This document shows, one piece after another, positions 6,637-14,220 of a stretch of DNA of 16,119 nt. Under the pieces are notes generated by a model. It was given only the letters and a program-made list of their open reading frames with translations. It was not told where the DNA came from and searched no databases. The position numbers and the translations under genes were made by a program. Location: the NCBI GenBank assembly GCA_045106295.1, contig JBGCEI010000172.1, forward strand, positions 1-16,119, given 5' to 3'. Position 1 is the first letter of the stretch; each line of letters begins with the position of its first letter. The stretch comes from WTJX01 sp045106295 (GTDB taxonomy: Bacteria > Bacteroidota > Bacteroidia > Cytophagales > JAAEPT01).

Positions 6637-6644
6637 TACTTTTG
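6637..6644 (+). promoter_or_regulatory. Candidate -7 element of the esterase gene (TACTTTTG)
   Basis: TACTTTTG matches TAnnTTTG and lies 46 bases before the ATG at 6691. The base identity is the same as in the fumC and menC elements. A TTTG at the ideal distance upstream is lacking (TTAA at 6614-6617). Transcription from here would begin only a few bases before the TTG at 6661, supporting 6691 as the true start. Confidence 0.4.
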
Positions 6645-6690
6645 AAAAACAAGTTTTTTTTTGATATTGTCCCAATTAAAACACTACCCC

Positions 6691-8100
6691 ATGAAAAACA
6701 TACTTTTAGCAGTGCTAACTGTTCTATCGACTTTTGCTTTTAGTGAGACTAAACTGCCTGCTATTTTTGGAAATAATATGGTGTTGCAACAACAATCAAA
6801 AATAAACATTTGGGGGTGGGATAATCCTGAAACTTCCATTTCAATAAAAACGAGTTGGAAAGAAAAAATAAAAGTGATTACTAGCAAAAATGGAGAATGG
6901 AAAGCTAGTATTCCAACTCCATCTGCTGGGGGTCCTTATGAAATAACAGTAAAAGGGACAACAGAAATAACGTACAGTAATATTTTAATTGGAGAAGTAT
7001 GGCTTTGTTCTGGACAATCCAACATGGAAATGCCATTAAAAGGATTTAATAATCAACCTATCTCTGGAGGACATAAAACAATATCAAACTCGACAAACAA
7101 AAACATTCGACTTTTTAAGGTAAATCGTAGCCTTAGTTTAAATCCCGAAGAAAATCTCCTTGGAGAATGGCAAGAATGTACACCAGAAAACACATCAAAA
7201 TTTAGTGCTGTTGCCTATTACTTTGCTAAAAAATTAGAGAAAAACATAAATATTCCAGTAGGTTTAATAGGCACTTATTGGGGAGGCTCTAAAGTTGAAG
7301 CATGGACTAATGCTAAAACATTAAAGAAAATAATGCCTGAAATAAAACAATTAAATACACTACCAGACGTCACAAATTGGAAATCTGGACAAGAACCAAG
7401 TCTCCTTTTTAATGCCATGGTCAATCCTTTAATACCCTACACCATTAAAGGCACTATTTGGTACCAAGGAGAATCAAATCGAAATAATCCAGAAGTTTAT
7501 AAAAACTCATTCCCTGCCATGGTAAAGAGTTGGAGAGAAGAATGGAGGCAAGGAGACTTCCCTTTTTACTTTGTTCAAATTGCTCCTTTTAGGTACGATG
7601 GTCCTGACTCAATTGCCTCAGCATTATTAAGGGAATCACAATTACTGGCGTCTGAAAAAATTGAGAATTCCGGAATGGTTTCAAGTATGGATGCAGGAGA
7701 TTGTTACTGCATTCATCCAGCTAACAAAAAGCCTATTGGAGAAAGACTAGCAAGTTACGCTCTAAAGAATGATTATGGGTTTAATTACATTCAAGCTGAA
7801 GGACCGAGGCTAAAAGAAATGAAAATAACTAATAATAAAGCCATTTTAATATTCAAAAATGCACCAATGGGACTTGTATCTATGAACAAAATGCTAGAAG
7901 GTTTCGAAATTGCTGGTGCAAACAGAATATTTTACCCTGCAAAGGCAAAAGTAGTAAGAGCGCTATCAACCTTAGAAATTTCTTCTCCTGAGGTCAGCCA
8001 GCCTGTTGCTGTAAGGTATGCATTCAAGAATTGTTCGGAAGGAACATTATTTAATACTGAAGGAGTTCCTGCGCCTTCTTTCAGAACGGATAATTGGTAA
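6691..8100 (+). CDS. Secreted sialate O-acetylesterase-like SGNH hydrolase
   Basis: The frame is open from a TTG at 6661, but the ATG at 6691 begins a good signal peptide (MKNILLAVLTVLSTFAFS), giving 469 residues. After a beta-rich N-terminal part (LPAIFGNNMVLQQQ…), residues about 100-120 hold block I, GEVWLCSGQSNMEMPL, with Ser110 the likely nucleophile. Later come GTYWGGSKVEAWT, TIWYQGESN and, toward the end, SMDAGDCYCIHPANKKPIGE, with the catalytic-region His in IHP. This is the arrangement of the SASA/sialate O-acetylesterase family, which removes acetyl groups from sialic acids or plant glycans in the periplasm or outside. Several members have Asp just before IHP; here it is Cys. The substrate is unknown. 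The small exported protein at 8117 probably shares its transcript. Confidence 0.88.
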   Translation: MKNILLAVLTVLSTFAFSETKLPAIFGNNMVLQQQSKINIWGWDNPETSISIKTSWKEKIKVITSKNGEWKASIPTPSAGGPYEITVKGTTEITYSNILIGEVWLCSGQSNMEMPLKGFNNQPISGGHKTISNSTNKNIRLFKVNRSLSLNPEENLLGEWQECTPENTSKFSAVAYYFAKKLEKNINIPVGLIGTYWGGSKVEAWTNAKTLKKIMPEIKQLNTLPDVTNWKSGQEPSLLFNAMVNPLIPYTIKGTIWYQGESNRNNPEVYKNSFPAMVKSWREEWRQGDFPFYFVQIAPFRYDGPDSIASALLRESQLLASEKIENSGMVSSMDAGDCYCIHPANKKPIGERLASYALKNDYGFNYIQAEGPRLKEMKITNNKAILIFKNAPMGLVSMNKMLEGFEIAGANRIFYPAKAKVVRALSTLEISSPEVSQPVAVRYAFKNCSEGTLFNTEGVPAPSFRTDNW

Positions 8101-8116
8101 AAAAAGTTATAGATTG

Positions 8117-8764
8117 ATGAGAGTTTTTTTAGCCACCCTTGCCCTTGGTATTACATTCCTTATTTCTCCTGCCAAAAGACCTGACTTTTTACCTGGTCAT
8201 GTCATTACACTGGAAGGAGATACATTGAAAGGATTCACTAAAAAATCAAAGTTCCAAGACCAACGAGAAATAGCTTTTAAGAGCACTACTGATGAAGAAA
8301 AGAATTTTACTCCTACAGAAATAGCTGGTTTCACCAATGGATTAGAAACCTACTTTTCAATCCCTACAAAAGAATTAGACTACGTAAAAAACATACAAGA
8401 CAGTGTTATTTTTATTCAAGAATTAATAAAAGGTCCTGTTTCTCTTTACAAGTACAGCTTCTGCTACCAAGCAAAAACATACGGAAGAAAATGGACTGAC
8501 AGAAATAGTTACAAAAAAAATTGTCAAACCTATGAGTATTTAAGAAAAGAAGGTGAGAACTACTTTTTAGGATACATTCAACAAGCATTTGATATTGCCC
8601 TAATTGGTGGTGGGCAACCCATAGACAATTTTAGGCTAGCTGGTTATTTCGATGAAGCCGATGAATTAGCAAAACGTATCCTGTACAAAGTATACAAGCA
8701 AAATCAATTACTTCTAATCGCTCAAGAATACAATAAATGGGTGAAAGAAGGGAGGACGAATTAG
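8117..8764 (+). CDS. Exported protein of unknown function, 'GDTLKG' N-terminus
   Basis: Reading is open from 8018 inside the esterase gene, but the ATG at 8117 (16 bases after the esterase stop) starts a hydrophobic leader, MRVFLATLALGITFLI, so a 215-residue exported product is preferred. The mature N-terminus, GHVITLEGDTLKGF (27-40), then KSKFQDQREIAFKS and FTPTEIAGF, resembles a motif at the start of many uncharacterised Bacteroidota secreted proteins ('…ITLxGDTLxG…' then 'I.F' and 'YTPxDI'). A basic Tyr-rich middle and a helical C-terminus (ADELAKRILYKVYKQNQLLL) follow. No enzyme motif is evident. Its role is unknown; the tight spacing suggests co-expression with the esterase. Confidence 0.75.
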   Translation: MRVFLATLALGITFLISPAKRPDFLPGHVITLEGDTLKGFTKKSKFQDQREIAFKSTTDEEKNFTPTEIAGFTNGLETYFSIPTKELDYVKNIQDSVIFIQELIKGPVSLYKYSFCYQAKTYGRKWTDRNSYKKNCQTYEYLRKEGENYFLGYIQQAFDIALIGGGQPIDNFRLAGYFDEADELAKRILYKVYKQNQLLLIAQEYNKWVKEGRTN

Positions 8765-8821
8765 TTACAGAAACACCTAAAAAAGCAAGCCTAAAATATC
8801 AAATACTGTTATTTAACAAGA

Positions 8822-10720
8822 CTAAGCCAAACTTTCCATCTCTTCGTAAGCTGTTTCCCATTTTTCAGTTACTCGTTCTAACTCAGATTCTACTTGTTTT
8901 AATTCAGTAGCATATTGCGCTAATAGTTCGGGATTAGCATACGTACTCTCCTTTGCAAGCTCTTTTTCTTTAGCAGATTTCTGATCTTCCAGTTCTGCTA
9001 TTTGCTCTTCTAAGGAACGAACTAATTGTTTTGTCTCTTTGAGTTTCTTGTGATCAGGGGAAGCCTGTTGTTTTACTTTTTCCTTTTTCTCTTTCTTTTT
9101 TGGAGCTGCTGTTACCTGCGTACTCTTTCTGTTTTCATACCAATGGTCAAACTCTTTATACGTACCAGGGTATTCTTTTATCTCACCATCTTCTATCCAC
9201 CAAATTTTATTAGCAGTCTCCTGAACAAAATGTCTATCGTGAGAAACCACTAAGAAACTACCTTGGTACTGCTGCATAGCTTGTACTAACATGTTTACAG
9301 ACTGAATATCCAAGTGGTTAGTAGGCTCATCTAATAATAAAAAGTTAGATTCAGAAAGCAATGTTTTAGCTAGTGCTACACGAGACTTTTCTCCTCCAGA
9401 GAGTACTTTAATTTGCTTATGTACATCATCATCTGTAAACAGAAAACATCCTAAAATACCACGTATCTCTAATTCTGTTTTCTCAGAACCTGATTGGACC
9501 AATTCTTCTAAAATAGTATTGGTTAGCGTTAATGATTCTAGCTGATGCTGTGCAAAGAAAGCCTTACTTACATTATGACCTTCTATTCTTTCTCCATCAA
9601 CTTCTTCAGTTCCATCAATAATACGAAGTACCGTAGATTTCCCTTTACCATTTGCTCCTACAAGGGCTATTTTATCTCCTCTTTCAAGGTAATTAGAGGT
9701 GTTTTTTAGAATCTCTAAATCTCCATACGATTTAGACAAATTCTTAAATTCAGTGACTACTTTACCAGATTGCCTACCAAAGTTAAACTGAAAACTAATC
9801 GACGCATTTTCATCTACTACATCTTCTATGCGGTCTATCTTCTCGAGCATCTTCACTCTAGATTGTGCCTGCTTTGCCTTACTTGCTTTGGCTTTGAAGC
9901 GTTGCACAAATTGCTCTGCTTCTTTTATCGTTTTCTGTTGATTTTTAAAAGCGTTGTGCTGTATCTCGTGGCGAAGTTCTCTTTCTGTTAAGTAAAAATT
10001 GTAATTTCCTTCGTACAAAGCCAGTTGCTGCTGATGTACTTCAGCTACTTTTTCTACTGTATTATTTAAAAAGGCTCTATCGTGAGAAACAATAACAACC
10101 GCTCCTTCGTAATTATTGATGTACTTTTCTATCCATTGAATGGTCGGTAAATCTAGGTGGTTGGTAGGCTCATCCAGTAATAATAAAGAAGGCGCTGCTA
10201 ATAATAGCTTTGCCAACATCACTCTCATCCTCCATCCTCCAGAAAATTCTTTCAGCGGCTTTTGTAAATCTGCGGTAGAAAAACTCAGTCCTTCTAATAT
10301 CTCTTCTGCTTTAGACTGAATGGTGTACCCTTCTAATGCCTCAAAACGCTCTTGCCATTTGGTTAACTTGTCTATTAAATCATCACTGTAGTTGGTCTCC
10401 ATTTCAGCGAGTAGCTTATCAATTTGCTGCTGAGCGTGAGTTGCCTCTTCAAAGGCTTCCATCGCTACTGCTAAAATTGATTTCTCAGACTCATAGGAAA
10501 GTAAATCTTGGTTCAAAAACCCTATAGTACAATCTTTTGCCCTTGAAATCGTCCCTTCATTTGGCTGATACTCACCCACTAATATCCTTAGTAGCGTCGA
10601 CTTACCTGCTCCATTGTAACCGATCAAACCGATTTTTTCTTTTGGCTTAATGTGCCAATTTAAATCACTGTACATGTCACGACCTCCGAAAGAAAAAGTC
10701 AGGTTGTTAATAGAAATCAT
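8822..10720 (-). CDS. ABC-F family ATPase
   Basis: A 632-residue soluble protein with two ABC ATPase domains and no membrane segments. Domain 1 has Walker A GYNGAGKS (34-41), signature FSGGWRMR (159-166) and LLLDEPTNHLD (180-190). An inter-domain arm (about 240-300, rich in Lys/Gln, with FVQRFKAKASKAKQAQSR) follows. Domain 2 has GANGKGKS (355-362), LSGGEKSR (440-447) and LLLDEPTNHLD (461-471). The tail (about 535-632) is Lys-rich and then a long coiled coil. Known ABC-F proteins act on the ribosome, entering the E site; Uup has such a C-terminal coiled coil. A housekeeping Uup/YheS-like role is more likely than antibiotic resistance, but cannot be proven here. It follows the PseB-like gene after 9 bases, so they are probably co-transcribed. 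Confidence 0.93.
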   Translation of the reverse strand: MISINNLTFSFGGRDMYSDLNWHIKPKEKIGLIGYNGAGKSTLLRILVGEYQPNEGTISRAKDCTIGFLNQDLLSYESEKSILAVAMEAFEEATHAQQQIDKLLAEMETNYSDDLIDKLTKWQERFEALEGYTIQSKAEEILEGLSFSTADLQKPLKEFSGGWRMRVMLAKLLLAAPSLLLLDEPTNHLDLPTIQWIEKYINNYEGAVVIVSHDRAFLNNTVEKVAEVHQQQLALYEGNYNFYLTERELRHEIQHNAFKNQQKTIKEAEQFVQRFKAKASKAKQAQSRVKMLEKIDRIEDVVDENASISFQFNFGRQSGKVVTEFKNLSKSYGDLEILKNTSNYLERGDKIALVGANGKGKSTVLRIIDGTEEVDGERIEGHNVSKAFFAQHQLESLTLTNTILEELVQSGSEKTELEIRGILGCFLFTDDDVHKQIKVLSGGEKSRVALAKTLLSESNFLLLDEPTNHLDIQSVNMLVQAMQQYQGSFLVVSHDRHFVQETANKIWWIEDGEIKEYPGTYKEFDHWYENRKSTQVTAAPKKKEKKEKVKQQASPDHKKLKETKQLVRSLEEQIAELEDQKSAKEKELAKESTYANPELLAQYATELKQVESELERVTEKWETAYEEMESLA

Positions 10721-10729
10721 AAAAAATGC

Positions 10730-11749
10730 TTAGTTAGTATGTGTTAACATATCTTTCAAGTAAGGAGTTGTAATCCAACTTGAATTTTCTGAAGAACATA
10801 AATTTGTCGTTACCTTTTCTTCGGTGACTCCAAATCGTTCTGTAATTTGTTTTTTGTGCTCAGGTAATAAATTAGAAAAAATAACATGCTCGTGATCGGT
10901 CTCCAAACACCTATTCATTTCCTCATCAGATAGAAGGGTTTCATGAATTTTTTCTCCTTGTCGTAAGGCTTCTACCACTACGTTTTCACCGGCAATATTC
11001 TTAGCAATGTCTATTATTTTAATAGAACTCAACTTAGGTACTAAAATCTCTCCTCCTATTTGTTTACTAAATACTTGCAAGGTATATCGTACAGCATTAT
11101 CCAACGAAATAAAATAACGAGTAGCTTCTTTGTGAAACACTTTCACAAATCCATCTTTTCTAAACTGTTGAAAAAACAAAGGGACGACTGACCCTCTTGA
11201 CGCCCAAAAATTACCAAAACGAATGGCCGTAAACAAGGTATCAGATCCTTTTTGAGCTTCTAAAAGCATTTTTTCCATACTTAACTTAGTCGCTCCATAG
11301 ACGTTACTAGAAGTAGCAGCTTTATCCGTAGAAATAGCGACTAACTGTTTTACTTTGTACTTTTTACTTAGTTCAATGATATTATGAGACCCTTTGCTGT
11401 TGGTCTTAATAAATTCAGAAGGATTCGATTCTGAAAAAGAGATATGTTTTAAGGCTGCTGCATGAACTACGTAATCAACCGTATGGTTAGTGAATACTGT
11501 TTCTAACGCTTCTTTATCTCGAATATCGCCAATCACAAAGCGTACTTTAGAAGCACTCTCTTGATCTAAACTAGTCATCAACTGCAATTGCTTGTATTCA
11601 TCTCTTGAATAAACAATCAGTTGCTTTAGTGTAGGGTAATTCGCTAACACCAGTTTCACAAACGTACTTCCATACGATCCAGTTCCACCTGTAATGAGTA
11701 GTGTCTGATTCGATAAATCGAAATGTAATGGAAGGTCAATCTGTTTCAT
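10730..11749 (-). CDS. PseB/CapD-like nucleotide-sugar 4,6-dehydratase
   Basis: A 339-residue NAD(P)-dependent SDR of the polysaccharide-biosynthesis (CapD/PseB) family, which convert UDP-GlcNAc to a 4-keto-6-deoxy sugar. Visible are the Rossmann loop ITGGTGSYGS (19-28), the PseB-style IVYSRDEYKQLQLM (45-58), GDIRDKEALE (74-83), HAAALKH (96-102), and the catalytic region STDKAATSSNVYGATK (140-155) with Thr141-Asp142-Lys143 and Tyr151-xxx-Lys155. PseB makes the first intermediate of pseudaminic acid, but no pseC or further pathway gene is here, so the end product is unknown. The ATG at 11747-11749 gives a short pre-Rossmann leader. Its upstream gap contains tandem heptamers. The ABC-F gene follows at 9 bases. 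Confidence 0.85.
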   Translation of the reverse strand: MKQIDLPLHFDLSNQTLLITGGTGSYGSTFVKLVLANYPTLKQLIVYSRDEYKQLQLMTSLDQESASKVRFVIGDIRDKEALETVFTNHTVDYVVHAAALKHISFSESNPSEFIKTNSKGSHNIIELSKKYKVKQLVAISTDKAATSSNVYGATKLSMEKMLLEAQKGSDTLFTAIRFGNFWASRGSVVPLFFQQFRKDGFVKVFHKEATRYFISLDNAVRYTLQVFSKQIGGEILVPKLSSIKIIDIAKNIAGENVVVEALRQGEKIHETLLSDEEMNRCLETDHEHVIFSNLLPEHKKQITERFGVTEEKVTTNLCSSENSSWITTPYLKDMLTHTN

Positions 11750-11759
11750 TTGTTTTTAA

Positions 11760-11794
11760 GTATTAGGTACCATGTATCAAGTACCAAGACTAAA
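11760..11794. repeat. Five tandem degenerate heptamers (consensus GTACCAA)
   Basis: GTATTAG (11760), GTACCAT (11767), GTATCAA (11774), GTACCAA (11781) and GACTAAA (11788) follow without gaps, starting 10 bases upstream of the PseB-like start codon. The block lies in the leader or promoter region of that gene. The word differs from those at 5571-5673 but the arrangement is the same. Confidence 0.6.
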
Positions 11795-11835
11795 TTATTT
11801 TTTTGTCTTTCTGATTCATGTAAAACTTAGCCTAA

Positions 11836-12681
11836 TTAGATTCCTTTTAAGTAACCCTCTGTTAGTGATCTATAATTATGCTTAGCAACAACATGCTTGT
11901 TCTCTACCGTATAAAAACGAGGAAAACTTCCTCCCGACATACTCGACAAGGTTCTAAAGTCAGTTTCCTTTACCTCCCATTGATTGGCATCAATAATTGA
12001 TTGAAACAGCCGACCACTTTCTTCACTTGTAGAAGAAAGAGCTAATGTAAATTTAGCTGTATTGATATTATTTTTTTCAATCATCAAACGGATCTTATTA
12101 GCTGACAATTTACAGAAACGACAATCCGCACTTGCTACAACTACTAAATAACGACTGTTATCTAAACCTAATGTATTTACAATCACAGAATCTCTTCGCA
12201 ATTGGCGACTAGTTTGTTCTACAGACGAATCATAGTTTTGACTCATTAAGGTATCAGGAGTCGATCGAATAAACGGGTACGCAAATGTTGCAAAAAGAAC
12301 TAATCCTAACAGCACTTTTCTTTTCACAAAAAAGCCTCTGAACAATAACAAAAAACCTATAACAGCTATTGTTACTAAAATGTGATAACTAATATCTGCT
12401 TGCTCCCAAAAAGAAGACACATAGTTCACCTTACTTGACTTCACTAATAAATACGCATTCAGAGCAATTAATCCCAGAGAAACAATTTTGTAGTATTTGA
12501 TACTTTTAGGTAAGACTACCCAAATAAATGACAATGCCAGCCAACACCTTACTCCTATTAAAATAGTAGTGAATGATGTAATTGGAAATAAATCGTAAGT
12601 TTCCAAATCGACTACATCTACCATCTGTAAAAGTAAAAACGATAGAAGTAATAAAATAAAACGAAGAATGAATGTAATCAT
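11836..12681 (-). CDS. Polytopic membrane protein with C-terminal thioredoxin-like domain (CRFC)
   Basis: The 281-residue protein has five likely membrane segments (about 4-22, 36-57, 64-82, 99-118, 122-138) followed by a soluble C-terminal domain. That domain contains YLVVVASADCRFCKLSANKI (178-197), with a Cys187-Arg-Phe-Cys190 pair placed after a beta strand and before a helix as in thioredoxins, and GSFPRFYTV (251-259), where Pro254 sits as the expected cis-proline. This points to a membrane-anchored thiol-disulfide oxidoreductase or sensor. The membrane part could be DoxX/MauE-like, but I cannot show that. By the five-segment topology the redox domain would be on the opposite side of the membrane from the N-terminus. 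It is 86 bases upstream of the PseB-like gene; a link between them is unproven. Confidence 0.65.
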   Translation of the reverse strand: MITFILRFILLLLSFLLLQMVDVVDLETYDLFPITSFTTILIGVRCWLALSFIWVVLPKSIKYYKIVSLGLIALNAYLLVKSSKVNYVSSFWEQADISYHILVTIAVIGFLLLFRGFFVKRKVLLGLVLFATFAYPFIRSTPDTLMSQNYDSSVEQTSRQLRRDSVIVNTLGLDNSRYLVVVASADCRFCKLSANKIRLMIEKNNINTAKFTLALSSTSEESGRLFQSIIDANQWEVKETDFRTLSSMSGGSFPRFYTVENKHVVAKHNYRSLTEGYLKGI

Positions 12682-12816
12682 GGCTCTTTACTAATGACCT
12701 GCAAGTTACTATTTTTTATGCTTTTCCTGATCGATACAAGAACAATATTCGACTAAACACCTCTTCCTTCCAGACAAAATAAGTCTATCTAAAAACACTA
12801 TCTCCAGTATTCTGTT

Positions 12817-12824
12817 TACTTTTG
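12817..12824 (+). promoter_or_regulatory. Candidate -7 element of menC, 4 bases before the ATG
   Basis: TACTTTTG matches TAnnTTTG exactly and is the same octamer as in the fumC promoter. Only four bases (TAAC) separate it from the menC ATG, so a transcript from here would be leaderless or nearly so. No TTTG is found at the usual distance upstream. Confidence 0.4.
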
Positions 12825-12828
12825 TAAC

Positions 12829-13911
12829 ATGCAAACTGTTAATTATTCCATTCAACCCTACGTTTTAGACTTTACTTTTCCTGCGGGAACATCTAGGGGT
12901 ACGCTTTTGCATAGAAAAACATTTTTCGTTTCTATTTCTTCTGGTGAGAAAAAAGGAATAGGAGAAGCTGCTCCTCTCAAAGGATTAAGCATAGAATATC
13001 AAACAGAAGATAACTTACTTTTATTAGAGAATAAACTTACTGAGCTAGCTCAATTTATTTCTTACAAAGGCATTCCGGACACTAAAGAAGGTATTTATCC
13101 TTTTTTACATTCATTGGAATTAAAAAACTACCCTTCTGCATTTTTTGCACTAGAAATGGCTTTGTTTGATTTTTTTAGTGAAGAGAACCATCAGTTCTTT
13201 TCAACTCCTTTCACGACCGAGGAAAAAGGAGTTCCTATCAACGGCTTAGTATGGATGGGAACAAAAGAATTTATGCATCAACAAATAGAAGCTAAGTTGA
13301 CTTCTGGTTTTACCTGCATTAAAATGAAAATCGGAGCGATCGACTTCGAAGATGAATTTACTTTGCTTCAATCTATTCGAGATCGTTTTCCTGCGGACAA
13401 ACTAACTTTACGTGTAGATGCCAACGGAGCATTTAATGAATCTAATGTCAATCAAATATTAGAACGACTAGCTAGTTTAGACATTCATTCTATTGAGCAA
13501 CCTATTGCAGTTAATCAGCCTGAATTAATGCATAAACTATGCAGCTCCTCTCCTATTCCAATTGCATTGGATGAAGAGTTAATTGGAATTAGACCAATAG
13601 AGGAAAAAAGAACTTTATTAGAAACTATTCGTCCGCCTTATATCATTTTAAAACCTAGTTTATTGGGTGGTTTCCAACAAACGGATGAATGGATTACTTT
13701 GGCAGAAGAACTAGATATCGGTTGGTGGATGACTTCTGCATTAGAATCTAATATTGGATTAAATGCCATTGCGCAATACGCTTCCTCTAAAAAGACCACT
13801 ATCCCACAAGGATTAGGAACAGGAAAGCTGTATCACAACAATATTGAAAGTCCGCTTGAAGTGAGTAATGGATTTATTTATTATCGAAAAGGAAGAGGTT
13901 GGAGTTTGTAG
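12829..13911 (+). CDS. menC: o-Succinylbenzoate synthase
   Basis: MenC dehydrates SHCHC to o-succinylbenzoate in menaquinone synthesis; it is a cytosolic, Mg-dependent enolase-superfamily enzyme. The 360 residues match the Bacteroidota MenC form: FPAGTSRG (17-24), INGLVWMG (137-144), CIKMKIGAIDF (163-173) with catalytic Lys165/Lys167, LRVDANGAF (194-202) with metal ligand Asp197, SIEQPI with Glu223, ALDEELIG with Asp248, YIILKPSLLGG with catalytic Lys275, and WWMTSALESNIGLNAIAQYA (299-318). The related dipeptide epimerases share the fold, but the combination of these motifs fits MenC better. It stands alone here, with no other men genes. The ATG is supported by the conserved N-terminus, although the -7 promoter element lies only 4 bases upstream. 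Confidence 0.93.
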   Translation: MQTVNYSIQPYVLDFTFPAGTSRGTLLHRKTFFVSISSGEKKGIGEAAPLKGLSIEYQTEDNLLLLENKLTELAQFISYKGIPDTKEGIYPFLHSLELKNYPSAFFALEMALFDFFSEENHQFFSTPFTTEEKGVPINGLVWMGTKEFMHQQIEAKLTSGFTCIKMKIGAIDFEDEFTLLQSIRDRFPADKLTLRVDANGAFNESNVNQILERLASLDIHSIEQPIAVNQPELMHKLCSSSPIPIALDEELIGIRPIEEKRTLLETIRPPYIILKPSLLGGFQQTDEWITLAEELDIGWWMTSALESNIGLNAIAQYASSKKTTIPQGLGTGKLYHNNIESPLEVSNGFIYYRKGRGWSL

Positions 13912-13964
13912 CCGTTTTATACTGATTTAAGGCAAAATGTCTGAATAAACTAATCAAGTTATAA

Positions 13965-14210
13965 GCCATTAAACCCGAAATATGCATTAGAGAGTCTATT
14001 CCGAATCTAACTATCTGCAAATCAGTCTCTGTAGCCCAAAAGTCTTACATACAAAAGATATCCAAAGAACAAACGCTTGCTTGTTTTGGCGAACACTACC
14101 AAGATGTATTGAATTCACCAAGTGGTGACAGTCATCAGAATATTAGAAATTTTATGCAATACGGTTGGGACGAGGTCTCTTTTCAAAGAGAAGCACTTCA
14201 ACCGAAATAA
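13965..14210 (+). pseudogene. Open frame of unknown identity lacking a start codon
   Basis: After a TAA at 13962-13964 the frame stays open for 81 codons to TAA 14208-14210. It has no ATG, GTG or TTG until a TTG about 30 codons and an ATG about 17 codons from the end. The translated C-terminal half looks protein-like and well-ordered: ISKEQTLACFGEHYQDVLNS, then PSGDSHQNIRNFMQYGWDEV, then SFQREALQPK and stop. This suggests the tail of a real gene whose front has been lost or shifted, or a gene with a rare start (ATT or ATA). I do not recognise the family. It fills the only gap of about 300 bases in the right half of the window, and its stop is 3 bases from that of the convergent terC gene. Confidence 0.4.
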
Positions 14211-14220
14211 GTCTTATTTC
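14204..14220 (+). terminator. Weak hairpin between convergent ends
   Basis: GAAATAA (14204-14210) and TTATTTC (14214-14220) pair perfectly around a GTC loop and are followed on the plus strand by a T run. The stem is short and nearly all A/T, and it overlaps the stop codons of both converging frames, so termination here would be weak. Confidence 0.3.

Noticed and set aside
6661..6690. TTG start of the esterase gene, 10 codons upstream
   Set aside because: It would put polar residues before an otherwise excellent signal peptide and lies too close to the candidate promoter; the ATG at 6691 is better.
8018..8116. Upstream ATG for the small exported protein
   Set aside because: It lies inside the esterase coding region and adds 33 residues that would mask the signal peptide beginning at 8117.
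8765..8821. Terminator between the convergent exported-protein and ABC-F genes
   Set aside because: I found only short imperfect A/T-rich pairings and no stem with a following T run.
9026..9253. Plus-strand Phe/Leu-rich frame opposite the ABC-F gene, resembling a small membrane protein
   Set aside because: The hydrophobic run is the antisense reading of the Lys/Glu-rich linker (AAG/GAA codons become CTT/TTC), so it is an artefact of the real gene.
12829..13911. Dipeptide (Ala-Glu) epimerase as the identity of the enolase-superfamily gene
   Set aside because: The overall pattern (INGLVWMG, CIKMKIGAIDF, ALESNIGLNAIAQ) is that of Bacteroidota MenC.
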